Translations under genes and position numbers: made by a program
Notes under the pieces: model-generated
Seen by the model: only the letters and a program-made list of their open reading frames with translations
What the model was told of the DNA's origin: nothing
Database searches by the model: none
NCBI GenBank assembly: GCA_903813345.2
Contig: CAIIXF020000003.1
Coordinates: 17,438,931 to 17,498,930 of the forward strand
Direction of reading: 5' to 3'
DNA: 60,000 nt
Origin: Owenia fusiformis
Taxonomy: Eukaryota; Annelida; Polychaeta; Sabellida; Oweniidae
Part shown: piece by piece, positions 36,001 to 42,627 of the stretch
Position numbering within the stretch: position 1 is the first letter of the stretch
Layout of the letters: each line of letters starts with the position of its first letter

Positions 36001-38368
36001 CTAGTAATAGAAGTGATATTGAGGTAATATAAGCTTGATTTGGGAGGAGATTGTTGTGATATTAGGTTGATATCAGAACTTATATTTTTTGATATTGCTT
36101 ATGTAATGGCAATATGTTGGTAATTGGGCAGATATAAAGTTAATATTGGATTGATATTTGTCAGAAATTGCTATCGAATTGGGCTTATATTTGGGTGATA
36201 TTGCTATAATATTGGGCTAATATTTGGGTGATATTGGATTGATATTGGGCCAATATTTGCTTGATATTTGGGTGATATTGCTATCACATTGGGCCAATAT
36301 TTGGGTGATATTGGATTGATATTGGGGTGATATCGCTATCATATTGGGTCCATTATTTGGCTCATATTTGGCTGATATTGGATTTACAGTGGGATATTAT
36401 TACAATCAGAATAATTGGGTGATATTTGGTAAATAAGAGGGTTGATATTGGACTGTTACCTAAATAATATGAGGCCAATACTTGGGTTATTTTGGATTGA
36501 TATAGAGTGACATTTGATTGACAATTGGTTGATGTTGCTATGATATTAGGACATTATCTGGGTCATATTTGGGCGATATTGAATTGTGTGATATTGCTAT
36601 TGAATACATAGAGGTTATATAATGGGAGGGATGGAATATGAATTTTATCCTGAGGGAAAATATGATATTGGCAGAGGAAAATCATGAAATGTACATTCTG
36701 AATTTAAATGAATTAAAAATAATAAAGTATTTTCATTATTTTAGGTACTTTTGTTCTCTTTCAGTGTTGCGTGGGAAGGGCGGAATATATTAATATAAAT
36801 ATCTCATTATTGGCAAATTGCCAATTTACTATATATTGTAATTCCAACCTCTATGAGACTAAATTCCTACAGATATTTGTGATATTTTAACCAAAAAGGT
36901 ATATTTTGGTAGAAAATAATGAATTTTTTAATTTGACCTTGACCTGGGGAATATGACCTTTTGACCTAAATTTTCATAGATTTTTGAAACACATATATCA
37001 CATAGATTAATAAAATAAAGAGAAAACTTGAAAATCAGGTGGGGCTTAAAATGGCCTTGTTTACCCAACTCCTTTAATTACTTTCACAGAAGGACTAAGT
37101 TCATATGTTGTATTTTACAGAGCGTGCTGAACGTCTAGCTATGATTCGTTCAACGAGTACTCTACCCCCCTCTCACGAGAACAGCCAACCCCCTACCCCC
37201 ACAAGACTAGCAGGCACAGGGTCATCATTTGAGTTTGAAGAGCGTGGTGATCTCATTAAGTTCTATAACACCATATTTGTCAAGCGGGTGCGGAGTTACG
37301 CTGTCAAGTTTACCACTGGGAAAGAAGAGAAGGTAATGATTTTCAATATATTTATCAAATTGTCAACCAATAATGAGGTGCAAGGCACATCAAATTCACT
37401 TTTGGGTGAAATAAATTTTGGGGTAAGTTACCAATAACTTCGTTCATGCAATGGTCAAATTAAAACTTAAAATACTCTGTACAAATTAATTGGTGGATCC
37501 TTATTGTTGTATACTTACCATAGTTATTTTGAACTCATCAGAAATGCAGATTTAGAATTCATGAACAAAACAATGTTCATCGTGTATTTCAGAATGATGC
37601 TCCTATGCTGTCACCGTTGCCTTTACATAGGACCCAACCCACTTCCCCTAGACGTGTGTCCAACAACCACTCACTGTACATATCCCCACACAAAACATCA
37701 GGGGAGCCACAGACACCCACCAGTAGACTACTGTGGTGTTTCAATAAATCACCCGCCAAGGTAAGAGCCTGGAATAATTAGAGTTAATCAAAATCAGGTG
37801 CTAGCTAATGGTTGGTTTGCTGGTATTGTCATTGCTTGGTTACTTTGTTATGGATCTGCAAAAAATCATAAAATTTGAATATTTGGAAAGAATGGGTTTC
37901 CAATGGTCCAATGTTTTATGTAATTTAAACTGGCTGTTTTGAAAATATCCTTGCACCTTGCAACTCGTTTGCACCCACTTGAAAACTGGAAAAGTCATGA
38001 GTTTTCTTTATTTTCACACTCTGGTCAAACCTGGAAAGGAGATTTTGCTCCCTTGACAAAAATATCAAGGGAGAAACTTTTTCATATTCATGTAGGAATT
38101 GTTCTTTCTTGCAAAACTCTGTTGTGCAGCTAATAAACGTAACACATGACTTTTGTATTTTCAGGATTTAAAAGCGATTAACAATATGTTGCGTCTCGGA
38201 GAGCGAAAGATCACAGCGGGAAAACGTCTACATCTTCGGGATGAAGATAGTTCAAGCGATAACCCTACCAAGAAAATGAATCTCGGGAACTCTATTATTT
38301 TCAGTCAGAAACTACAAGCCGTCAATAGTGATCGTTTAAAGGGAGCAAATGGAACAGGTGGCACCTAG
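11508..38368 (+). CDS. RBL1: Retinoblastoma-like pocket protein (p107/p130 family), complete, 19 exons
   Basis: Nuclear pocket protein that binds E2F4/5-type factors and represses cell-cycle genes, as part of DREAM-like complexes in known animals. Exons: 11508-11645, 14248-14381, 17458-17658, 18127-18191, 19964-20089, 20435-20595, 29464-29528, 29734-29914, 30240-30409, 31150-31390, 31737-31819, 32208-32427, 33389-33524, 33724-34085, 34502-34750, 35080-35212, 37121-37332, 37593-37760, 38165-38368. They sum to 3249 nt, 1082 residues plus stop, close to human p107 (1068). Order: N-terminal cyclin-like domain (about 10-300), pocket A (about 360-580), spacer with the cyclin-binding motif KRRLF (664-668), pocket B (about 750-1015), basic C-terminus. 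Start ATG 11508 has A at -3 and G at +4. An in-frame ATG at 11391 lies upstream of the promoter motifs and is rejected. Pocket B carries a p130-like insert, so this looks like the single pre-duplication RBL1/RBL2 gene. All joins keep frame. Confidence 0.96.
12005..12640. mobile_element. Non-autonomous hAT-like element with perfect 8-bp target duplication
   Basis: Left end TAGTGCCTTACGGTAATG; the right end reads TAGTGCTTGCAACGGTAATG on the other strand. The element is flanked on both sides by TCCCTAAG (11997-12004 and 12641-12648), the 8-bp duplication typical of hAT transposition. The 636-bp interior has repeated CGGTAATG words and no transposase frame, so it would need an autonomous relative to move. 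Confidence 0.88.
13061..13579. repeat. Long inverted repeat (foldback), ~165-bp arms
   Basis: Arm 1 at 13061-13228 and arm 2 at 13413-13579 are reverse complements with few mismatches. For example, CTCAATCTTTTGCCTGTACG and ATTACAACATGGGAGAATTT in arm 1 occur reversed in arm 2. The spacer is ~184 bp. It lies in RBL1 intron 1, so the primary transcript could fold into a long hairpin. It may be a foldback transposon; I found no convincing target duplication. Confidence 0.88.
14248..14381 (+). CDS. RBL1: RBL1 exon 2 (residues 47-91)
   Basis: GDDLHWLTCALYVACRGSVT then PTVGQGMLEGNCVSLTRLLR. Near-diagnostic p107/p130 N-terminal sequence (W-L-x-C-x-L-Y-V-A-C-R, G-N-C-V-S-L-T-R). Donor CTAAG|GTATGT, phase 2. 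Confidence 0.96.
15558..15712. mobile_element. Dispersed repeat related to 53596-53714
   Basis: Shares GGGTTTCATTAGCAGCAGGC, GCCTGTTGTTTTCATTCATT and TTTAGCCTGTTGTGAGAAAT with the copy at 53596-53714. It has an internal inverted repeat CAACAGGCGATTTT/AAAATCGCCTGTTG, and contains no gene. Confidence 0.65.
16611..16985. mobile_element. MITE, CAGTGATCTCCCC/CTGGGGAGAACCCTG ends (hAT-like)
   Basis: Inverted ends CAGTGATCTCCCCAG and, on the other strand, CAGGGTTCTCCCCAG. The flanks share TAATA. The interior has G-runs in an AGCAGGGGGG repeat (four copies near 16880-16960). Same terminal family as 4378-4581 and 39027-39172. Confidence 0.7.
17458..17658 (+). CDS. RBL1: RBL1 exon 3 (residues 91-158)
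   Basis: SLIQFFNKMKKWSDMANLPT continuing to RLERNFAVSTVIFKKYEPIF and KNPANDPPKQNRSRKQR. Strongly p107-like. Acceptor CTTTCAG, donor AAAG|GTAAGA, phase 2 both sides. Confidence 0.97.
17659..18126 (+). other. RBL1 intron 3
   Basis: Intron of 468 bp, AT-rich, nothing recognised. Confidence 0.75.
18127..18191 (+). CDS. RBL1: RBL1 exon 4 (residues 158-180)
   Basis: LPCTVSDLFDFCWSMFVQVK, matching the I-P-C-S-V-x-D-L-F-x-F-C-W segment of p107. Acceptor TATTGCAG, donor AAAG|GTAAGC. Confidence 0.95.
18192..19963 (+). other. RBL1 intron 4
   Basis: About 1.8 kb, with a 59-bp-unit tandem repeat at 18417-18553. No exon or other element recognised in the remainder. Confidence 0.75.
18417..18553. repeat. 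Tandem repeat, ~59-bp unit, ~2.3 copies
   Basis: Unit with ATCACTCAATTGATTAATT, AGGTTTGGACAACTAAATAT and AGACAT repeated at ~59-bp spacing. Intronic. Confidence 0.8.
19964..20089 (+). CDS. RBL1: RBL1 exon 5 (residues 180-222)
   Basis: NFPAISDDLVNSYHLLLCCI then DWFYTNALLGNRRDLLNPTF. D-D-L-V-N-S-Y-H-L-L-L-C-C is a p107/p130 hallmark. Acceptor TTTAG, donor TCAG|GTAAGA. Confidence 0.97.
20090..20434 (+). other. RBL1 intron 5 with a dispersed repeat copy
   Basis: Intron of 345 bp. Positions about 20165-20305 are a GTCACCACC-family copy (CAGGTGGTGACAAATTGTAA, GTTTGGTGTCTGTAACAAAT, ATGTGGTGACATTTTGCATG). Confidence 0.7.
20435..20595 (+). CDS. RBL1: RBL1 exon 6 (residues 222-275)
   Basis: ALPESYSSKDYKVPTEVPCI, then IQLLCEKHEGITLEAKGIKE and HWWKPHIKKLFDKK. 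E-A-K-G-I-K-E-H is p107-specific. Phase 1 in, 0 out. Confidence 0.97.
21328..24482. mobile_element. Tandem-repeat element 1 (~445-bp units, six copies)
   Basis: Begins AACTAGAGATCGAACGATCT and a palindrome AAGATTGCAAGCAATCTT followed by ACGGAGGCCC. About six head-to-tail units follow: the marker ACACAGTTTGTGAT recurs near 21690, 22131, 22572, 22992, 23438 and 23884, spaced 420-446 bp. Units carry TGACCTTGACCTTTGACCT and AGGTCAAAGGTCA. The element closes with an AATA-type microsatellite at about 24455-24475, right against element 2. Non-coding. The design (unique 5' end, tandem core, microsatellite) recalls Helentron-associated (HINE/pearl) elements, an inference. Confidence 0.8.
24483..26570. 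mobile_element. Tandem-repeat element 2 (~445-bp units), with 3' hairpins
   Basis: Same 5' end as element 1 (AGATCTAACGATCTAAGATT, palindrome, ACGGAGGCCC). About four units follow (markers near 24537, 24986, 25434 and 25881), then GACCTAGATATGAACTAATT as at the end of element 1, an AAG microsatellite (26457-26482), and two copies of a hairpin GGAGGCCC...GGGCCTCC (26501-26523 and 26544-26566). The hairpin stem repeats the GGAGGCCC of the 5' end. Confidence 0.82.
29464..29528 (+). CDS. RBL1: RBL1 exon 7 (residues 276-297)
   Basis: FLKGKVENLTGILEVGHFEA then NR. Corresponds to the p107 segment after LFDRK. Acceptor TTTTCAG, donor ACAG|GTGAGT, phase 2 out. It has no ATG, so simple ORF searches miss it. 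Confidence 0.9.
29734..29914 (+). CDS. RBL1: RBL1 exon 8 (residues 297-357)
   Basis: KAIRSAYEEYVLNVGDFDER then IFVGDDATTEIGTPAKSAQP. E-E-Y-V-L-x-V-G-D-F-D-E-R-I-F and E-I-G-T-P are strongly conserved in p107. Acceptor GGTTGCAG, donor CCAG|GTACTC. Confidence 0.96.
29915..30239 (+). other. RBL1 intron 8
   Basis: Intron of 325 bp, AT-rich, nothing recognised. Confidence 0.75.
30240..30409 (+). CDS. RBL1: RBL1 exon 9 (residues 358-414): start of pocket A
   Basis: NQSLCPDTPLTGRRYLKEKD then TSDVTPVSTATQGVHRLQAL. T-P-L-T-G-R-R-Y-L begins the A pocket in p107/p130. Acceptor CATTTTAG, donor TTTGA|GTGAGT, phase 2. Confidence 0.96.
30410..31149 (+). other. RBL1 intron 9, mostly a 106-bp tandem array
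   Basis: Intron of 740 bp. The array at 30611-31135 fills its 3' half and ends 14 bp before the exon 10 acceptor. Confidence 0.85.
30611..31135. repeat. Tandem repeat, 106-bp unit, ~5 near-identical copies
   Basis: Unit starts GAACAACCCGTCAGTCAAAC; copies begin at 30612, 30718, 30824, 30930 and 31036 (exactly 106 bp apart). Copies differ at only a few bases (the first has CCCCTCAGT and CTCCATG), so amplification is recent. The last copy is truncated at its 3' end. Confidence 0.97.
31150..31390 (+). CDS. RBL1: RBL1 exon 10 (residues 414-494): pocket A
   Basis: ECSVNPKDTVVQRVKKMGEI, then FCTHYAQPSENHPGSHIDFA and RKRLQLGESLYFKTLENIMV. Matches p107 pocket A (G-E-x-F-C-x-H-Y, P-G-S-H-I-D-F-A). 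Acceptor CATTTTAG, donor TTTGCT|GTAAGT. Confidence 0.97.
31391..31736 (+). other. RBL1 intron 10 with a dispersed repeat copy
   Basis: Intron of 346 bp. About 31436-31560 is a GTCACCACC-family copy starting TATGTCACCTCACCACAAGT, GGTGACATATTGTTATAGTC and ending CATGTTAATGACTTGTTA. Confidence 0.7.
31737..31819 (+). CDS. RBL1: RBL1 exon 11 (residues 495-522): pocket A
   Basis: YLLEQDVFHQCLFACCLEIV then IFSYNSQR; matches p107 F-H-R-S-L-M-A-C-C-L-E-I-V. Acceptor TTCCAG, donor AAAG|GTAGGT. The true frame differs from the ATG-initiated frame in the same place. Confidence 0.95.
31820..32207 (+). other. RBL1 intron 11
   Basis: Intron of 388 bp, nothing recognised. Confidence 0.75.
32208..32427 (+). 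CDS. RBL1: RBL1 exon 12 (residues 522-595): end of pocket A
   Basis: SFPWIMEVFDLQAYDFYKVI, then EVLIRTEDGLSRDVVKHLNH and VEETILESQAWKYGSTIWTA. F-P-W-I and F-Y-K-V-I-E-V-x-I-R-x-E-x-G-L-S-R-D are p107/p130 hallmarks. Confidence 0.97.
32544..32725. mobile_element. Pogo-like MITE copy 1
   Basis: Ends CAGTAAAACCTGTG and, on the other strand, CAGTGGAACCTGTT, both flanked by TA. The interior carries GTGTGAACACAAAATGTGAA, a word type shared with other copies. TA target and CAGTAAAACC ends fit pogo-type non-autonomous elements. Confidence 0.7.
33103..33177. repeat. Direct duplication with palindromic core
   Basis: TTTTGTACCCCCGGGTACTA followed by TATTATGATCAAA occurs at 33103-33135 and again at 33143-33175. 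Each copy has the near-palindrome GTACCCCCGGGTAC. Confidence 0.85.
33235..33382. repeat. Tandem repeat, ~57-bp unit, ~2.7 copies
   Basis: Unit of TCCAGAGATCTTATAGAAAA, TATAAGATAGTACATATACA and TATTTGTTCTATATT. Copies begin near 33234, 33277 and 33331. The array runs to within 7 bp of the exon 13 acceptor, and each copy contains a TTTCCAG- or TTTTCAG-like decoy acceptor. Confidence 0.8.
33389..33524 (+). CDS. RBL1: RBL1 exon 13 (residues 596-641): spacer
   Basis: VTLPSQIDKGDASASVSSSP, then LIHPTVKRLAGEGRAAFVRS. S-P-L-I-H-P matches p107 S-P-L-M-H-P. Acceptor TTTTTCAAG, donor AAAG|GTATGA, phase 1. Lacks an ATG-initiated frame. Confidence 0.9.
33724..34085 (+). CDS. RBL1: RBL1 exon 14 (residues 641-761): spacer with cyclin-binding motif
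   Basis: DPMMSPTGPSATDRFGSPTP then GGAKRRLFGQQGG. KRRLF (664-668) is the RxL cyclin A/E-Cdk2 docking motif of p107/p130, next to several SP/TP sites. The Gln/Gly/Ala/Thr-rich middle is unstructured, and the exon ends PKRGGSLGLFFRK, entering pocket B. Acceptor CTCCTCCAG; phase 1 in, 0 out. Confidence 0.96.
34086..34501 (+). other. RBL1 intron 14 with MITE
   Basis: Intron of 416 bp, more than a third of it the MITE at 34287-34444. Confidence 0.8.
34287..34444. mobile_element. MITE with ~30-bp terminal inverted repeats and an internal CRE
   Basis: GGGGGCCATTAACAGAAACT followed by TTGTAAAG at the left end recurs as its exact reverse complement at the right end (28 bp perfect). The interior contains TGACGTCA (34360-34367), a full cAMP-response-element palindrome. 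Family not recognised; no clear target duplication. Confidence 0.85.
34502..34750 (+). CDS. RBL1: RBL1 exon 15 (residues 762-844): pocket B
   Basis: VYHLASTRLRHLCEQLGIES, then ELRQKIWTLFEHTLIKHIDL and MMDRHIDQLLMCATYVMCKV. Y-H-L-A-x-x-R-L-R-x-L-C and D-R-H-x-D-Q-L-L-x-C-A are p107/p130 pocket B signatures. Phase 0 both sides. Confidence 0.98.
34751..35079 (+). other. RBL1 intron 15
   Basis: Intron of 329 bp, nothing recognised. Confidence 0.75.
35080..35212 (+). CDS. RBL1: RBL1 exon 16 (residues 845-889): pocket B, p130-like insert
   Basis: VYRSVLVNNRRRHHSGSSDS then SRNGASGTSSPVDQSKEERE. V-Y-R-S-V-L is pocket B; the basic and Ser-rich SGSSDS stretch resembles the p130 pocket B insert. Donor AAAAAA|GTAAGG, phase 1. 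If the intron were retained the frame would run to a stop at 35350-35352. Confidence 0.93.
35213..37120 (+). other. RBL1 intron 16
   Basis: About 1.9 kb; contains a degenerate GATATTGG repeat (36030-36605). No exon seen in the remainder. Confidence 0.78.
36030..36605. repeat. Degenerate short tandem repeat, GATATTGG-type
   Basis: Dozens of GATATTG, GGGTGATATTG, TGGATTGATATT and GGGCCAATATTTG words at 10-20-bp spacing. Heavily diverged and without a fixed period. Confidence 0.7.
37121..37332 (+). CDS. RBL1: RBL1 exon 17 (residues 889-959): p130-like insert and pocket B
   Basis: RAERLAMIRSTSTLPPSHEN then SQPPTPTRLAGTG, which follows p130 (M-R-S-S-S-T-L-P, P-P-T-P-T-R-L). Next EERGDLIKFYNTIFVKRVRS, which matches p107/p130 pocket B. 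Acceptor TTTTACAG, donor GAAG|GTAATG. Confidence 0.97.
37593..37760 (+). CDS. RBL1: RBL1 exon 18 (residues 960-1015): end of pocket B
   Basis: NDAPMLSPLPLHRTQPTSPR, then RVSNNHSLYISPHKTSGEPQ. D-A-P-x-L-S-P, S-P-R-R and Y-I-S-P-H-K match p107. Acceptor GTATTTCAG, donor CCAAG|GTAAGA. A longer ATG-initiated frame (37504-37764) over the same bases is out of frame and should not be used. Confidence 0.95.
37761..38164 (+). other. RBL1 intron 18
   Basis: Intron of 404 bp. A CACCCACTTGAAAA word near 37972 resembles the interior of the MITE at 4378; otherwise nothing recognised. Confidence 0.7.
38165..38368 (+). CDS. RBL1: RBL1 exon 19 (residues 1016-1082 and stop)
   Basis: DLKAINNMLRLGERKITAGK, then DEDSSSDNPTKKMNLGNSII. 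Matches the p107 tail K-D-I-N-N-M-I-R-x-G-E-x-x-x-K-K-R and S-D-x-x-x-P-x-K-R. Stop TAG at 38366-38368. Confidence 0.96.
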   Translation, partial: DLKAINNMLRLGERKITAGKRLHLRDEDSSSDNPTKKMNLGNSIIFSQKLQAVNSDRLKGANGTGGT

Positions 38369-38410
38369 TACCGCACTGTTGGAGAATCGACATTTCGAAC
38401 TCGCATCATG

Positions 38411-38416
38411 AATAAA
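38411..38416 (+). terminator. Polyadenylation signal candidate (RBL1, proximal)
   Basis: AATAAA 43 nt after the RBL1 stop. Confidence 0.4.
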
Positions 38417-39026
38417 TTATTTTTGATGGAAATCTTTTGACTGAAGCAAAAAATAATCATGGAGTAAGAAATTATAAATACCATTGTGATATGGTATGGA
38501 AAAATTATGTGCAAATATTAATCAATTCAGGGGTGATATGTTGTCTGCTTGGATTCAAAGTGAGGCTGACCTTGACCTTGATTCAGCAGACAACACTTTG
38601 GGAGTATGTAACAACAATTTCACATGTGATCTCAAAACATGTAAACATAACACAATAAGTCTATAAAATAATAGGTGTAGATTAAAATATATCGTAGTCC
38701 TTAATATTAGAAACATATTTTATGGGTGTGGCAAAAGTTAGTAAACCGCAACATATTCCCAAGTTAAACAAACTAGCATTGTCTATTTCTTGTAATTTCT
38801 ACATCGGGTAATGGTGAAGATTGATATATATATATATACAATGTTGAATAGACAAGAAATATTCAAACTTCTTGACCCTGTAGACCTGTGTTCCTTGTTT
38901 ATCATGTATAGCATAGATGTATATTATTTCTTAATACAGCTTTATAGCTTTGTAAATTGTATTGAATTGTATAAAGCAAAACTAATCCTTGAAGCGCTTG
39001 CCTTAGACCACTCGTGATGAGATATG

Positions 39027-39172
39027 CAGTGATCTCCCAAGAGATCCTCTTTAATCGGGGTACCAAATTCTGACTAGACCAGTTTTGGTCAAAACATCTC
39101 AGTTTTTCAATGTGTAATGATCATAGTTTTAATGGTGCAACACCTTGTTGCTCTAACACTTGGGGATCACTG
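39027..39172. mobile_element. MITE, CAGTGATCTCCCAAG/CTTGGGGATCACTG ends (hAT-like)
   Basis: 146 bp with near-perfect 15-bp inverted ends, flanked by GATATG on both sides (39021-39026, 39173-39178). Same terminal family as 4378-4581 and 16611-16985. Confidence 0.8.
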
Positions 39173-39185
39173 GATATGGTTAAGA

Positions 39186-39272
39186 TGAGTCTTGCAACAA
39201 CCTGTATCCCCCCCCCCCCTTCTCACTTGGATCCTGAGCTAGAGGGGATACAGGGTCTTGGTGCAAGACTAG
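39186..39272. mobile_element. Short inverted-repeat element, CTAGTCTTGCA family
   Basis: GAGTCTTGCAACAACCTGTA with TCCCC reads in reverse as GGGGATACAGGGTCTTGGTG followed by CAAGACTAG. Same ends as 50981-51083. Confidence 0.7.
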
Positions 39273-39328
39273 CTTGAAATCTGCAAATTGACATTTAATC
39301 TGTACTGATCTTCCCCTTGGAGGATATA

Positions 39329-39475
39329 CAGTAAATCCTGTCTAATTTAAATATCTCCGGAACCAGCCGAAAGAGATATGGATGTCTCTTGCAGATTAAA
39401 AATTAGGCTGAAAAAGTACAGTTACATTGAGAGGTGTTCAGATTAGAGAGCTGTTTGAATATACAGGATTTACTG
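39329..39475. mobile_element. Pogo-like MITE copy 2
   Basis: CAGTAAATCCTGTCTAATTT at the left and CAGGATTTACTG at the right, each flanked by TA. 147 bp, non-coding. Confidence 0.78.
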
Positions 39476-40942
39476 TACTGGCATTTTTATTATCCCTTTG
39501 AGGCTAGCATACATCTTTAAATCTCTAAAAAACTTCCCAGTAAGAATTTAAAAATCAACTGTTGTATTTCAGTGTGAGGGTCAGATTGACTCTACCTAAA
39601 ACATTTCCTCAGACATTGTGTTGGGGTAAAGGCAGACTTTTTGATAGTTCATATATTTCTAGTTTCTAACCTGAAAGCTTAGACAACGAGGCTTCATTCA
39701 AGCGGCAAATCTCATTTTTTCTCGCTGTATATATCTATGTACCTTGAGATAAAATCAAAACAGTTTTCTATGAGACTATTTTTTAGAATGTATATATTAG
39801 ATATCTATATTATACTACAAATCATGCATATGTGCGTGTACTGTTTTTTATTAACAGTATCTTTTTAAAGATGTTTTTCCTACTGAATCTTTATGCTTTG
39901 GTAGAAACGAGTTGGTCCAAAGTTTTGTATGTAAATGAAATATAAAGTATGAAGTTACAATTTCTGTCATTTTGAAAAAGTAAAGTAAGCGCATTGGAAA
40001 CATTTAGTACATCTATTTATATGTGCATATATTTTGCAGACTTTCATAAAGATGGCACAAATGATGATGAAGTAAAATCATATTTCAGATAAATAATGTC
40101 ATTTTTTGATTCCCATGAGTTAGTTATCAAAACATTATTGAATCATTATTACAAAAATCTTAAGCCTTTTCAAACTGTTTCTTTGATTTTCTCATTCGAA
40201 AAATGTAGGCAATATTTTCCAATGGGGCAGGCTTGATAGTCTTGAAATCCCATGATTTTGGACGCATCATTTGTAACTTGTTGATGGACTTTTTTGGCTG
40301 ATGAAAGAAACCCAGCCAATCATAACACAATGTCATGTGTTTTCAGTTATAATTTGTACCATATTTGTAAATATTTAATTTGTATAAATAATTTTAGTTG
40401 AATTAGATTGCAAAAGCAAATGTGTAAAAATCGAGATACTACACCACCAAGTCCAGTTTAAGTTGTTTTATATTTTGTTCAATTTTAGTTGCTCAATTTG
40501 GAGATATAGAAATATTCTTTCTGGTGCCATAACAATATACGCTTTGAAAATTACAACTCTAAGTTTATTCAAATAGTAGAAATCATTTTTCTATATTCCA
40601 GTATTCAGATATTTATCTCTCAGACACAGATTTCTTTAAAGCCAACATTGTATAATGCATCCTGGGTACATTAAGCACTATGGGTACAAACATCAATTGC
40701 ATTCTGGGTAAAAACCCTTCTTGTTTCATATTATTATCTTCTGGTTGTAGAAAATACTTTGGTTCTCAAAACATATGAATGTTATCCCTAAAAATCCTAT
40801 TTGGTTTTTGTCAAATCCACTCTGTGTCATTTCATATGGTTTCCTGAGGGGAAAAGTTACAATCTCATTCCAGATACCGATTGTTGGATTTGAGATTTTA
40901 GCTTTGTCCAGTACAATCATCTATATGATTAAATAACGTATA

Positions 40943-40963
40943 AATAAAATAAATATGAATAAA
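40943..40963 (+). terminator. Polyadenylation signal cluster (RBL1, distal candidate)
   Basis: Two AATAAA motifs (40943-40948, 40958-40963) followed by TTTTGATGTCTTGTTGTTTT. Confidence 0.35.
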
Positions 40964-41229
40964 ATTATATTTTGATGTCTTGTTGTTTTTTGAAATGGAT
41001 TCAAGTAACTAGTTTACGCTATATGATGTTATTTCGTTTTGGAATCGAGAGATTGACGTCATTTGGATTGTCGTTCTTCATTGTCGTAATTTCACTCTGA
41101 AAAGCTTAAATTGTGTTAACTCCATAACCAGCAAACACATAAAAATCTGTACTATGTATATTTATTTACGGGCATGTTTTGATGTGGAATAAATATGTAG
41201 GTTGAAATTGTACTCCTTACAACCAAAAT

Positions 41230-41430
41230 ACCTTTCCAATAAATCCTGCCACCTTTTGGTAGATCAAAGAAACTATGATAAATTTGGCCAGATGGTGAAG
41301 TTAGCACAGTTGGTCTAAGTCTATCCTATTTTTGATTGAACAAATTAAGACCTACAGCCAATGATCAATCGAGGCAATATATCCTAGCTTCTTTGATGTA
41401 AAAAAAGGTGGCAGGGTTTATTGGAAAGGT
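41230..41430. mobile_element. MITE with ~28-bp terminal inverted repeats
   Basis: ACCTTTCCAATAAATCCTGC followed by CACCTTTT at the left is mirrored at the right with one mismatch (GGTGGCAGGGTTTATTGGAA). Similarity continues inward (ATCAAAGAAACTA / TAGCTTCTTTGAT). Lies between the convergent 3' ends of RBL1 and the LRR gene. Confidence 0.82.
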
Positions 41431-42627
41431 CAACCAAGTTGTTCAAGTATGAAAGTGGACGTTCAAGATAATATTCACCCTGATTTAGATATACATTTAA
41501 AAGCAAAACAAAGTTATTTGCATTTTAAATTTTTTTATTTTTATGTTTTTTTTAATATACAGCACCGGTAACATTACATTTTATGCACATCTAACAAATT
41601 CTGTTCTTTGAAGAATAACTTCTTCAATCAGAAATTATTCACTAAAAACAAGAATTTACAATTCCTTCTATCACAGTAACATTGTGTACTTCTTTAAGTA
41701 TTTGCATTCTGTTGTTAAAGCCTCACGTTCAAAGTAAACCAATTATCTCTGTTTTTTTATCAAATGCAACAAATTGAAATGCAATGAATCTGAAATGCAT
41801 TTTCAACCAAGACCACTGTTTACTACTTTACATGTATTTACAATATTATATACATTGATGAATGAACAGCAATGAATTAGATATATTTTTGTACATTTCG
41901 AATGTACTAGACAAATATATTTTTCAAATGTGTGTGAGTATTTGTTAAGCCATACTGAACTAACTTCACTCATTTCACTATTAAAATGTAAAACATTCCA
42001 AAACTTTTTTTGTCGGACACAATAATTCACAGTTGTGTCAAGTTAAGTTAACTTTGGTAAGGCTGTATTAATATATTATATACATGTATGTACTCTTATA
42101 GTATTCAAAAATTGCTACCCAAAAATTAATAGCCATTCTGGTCTTAAAGTCTCTCACATAACATAATTTTTGCAGAATTGAAGACTTTGAGTACTATAAC
42201 AATACATCATATACTTTGAAATTTTCAACTAATATTCAAATTAGATATTATGTTCGATTTTATAAACTTTTCATCTATACATGGGTGACACTTCTGATCC
42301 ATGTCCATGGCTTGAAGATTGTCCACACGGCATAAACCAGTAAAATGGGTCAATTTTATGTTCATTTCATGAGCAACTAAGGCTATTTTCCATATTTTCA
42401 AAGACTAACCTGTACAAGGTAAGGAATGAAAAGTTGAATGACGATGGTTAACATGAAAATGATGATGAAAACTCATATGATGATGACAAATCACATCATG
42501 ATGATGCATAACCACAATGTGATGTTAAGGATGTACAAATCTGATTCACCATACAGGAAAATCTAATTCCAAGTTATAAATCTAAAGCCAAAGGAAGTTT
42601 CCTGTTTTTACATACACTGTACATAAA

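Larger units (their letters stand above)
38369..41000 (+). other. Probable RBL1 3' UTR and downstream DNA
   Basis: No coding signal. AATAAA occurs at 38411-38416 and as a cluster at 40943-40963 followed by a GT/T-rich tract. Three MITEs lie at 39027-39172, 39186-39272 and 39329-39475, so a UTR reaching 40.9 kb would contain them. Confidence 0.4.

Noticed and set aside
37504-37764. 86-codon frame starting MLYTYHSYFELIRN
   Set aside because: Wrong frame: the spliced exon 37593-37760 in another frame gives the conserved pocket B sequence.
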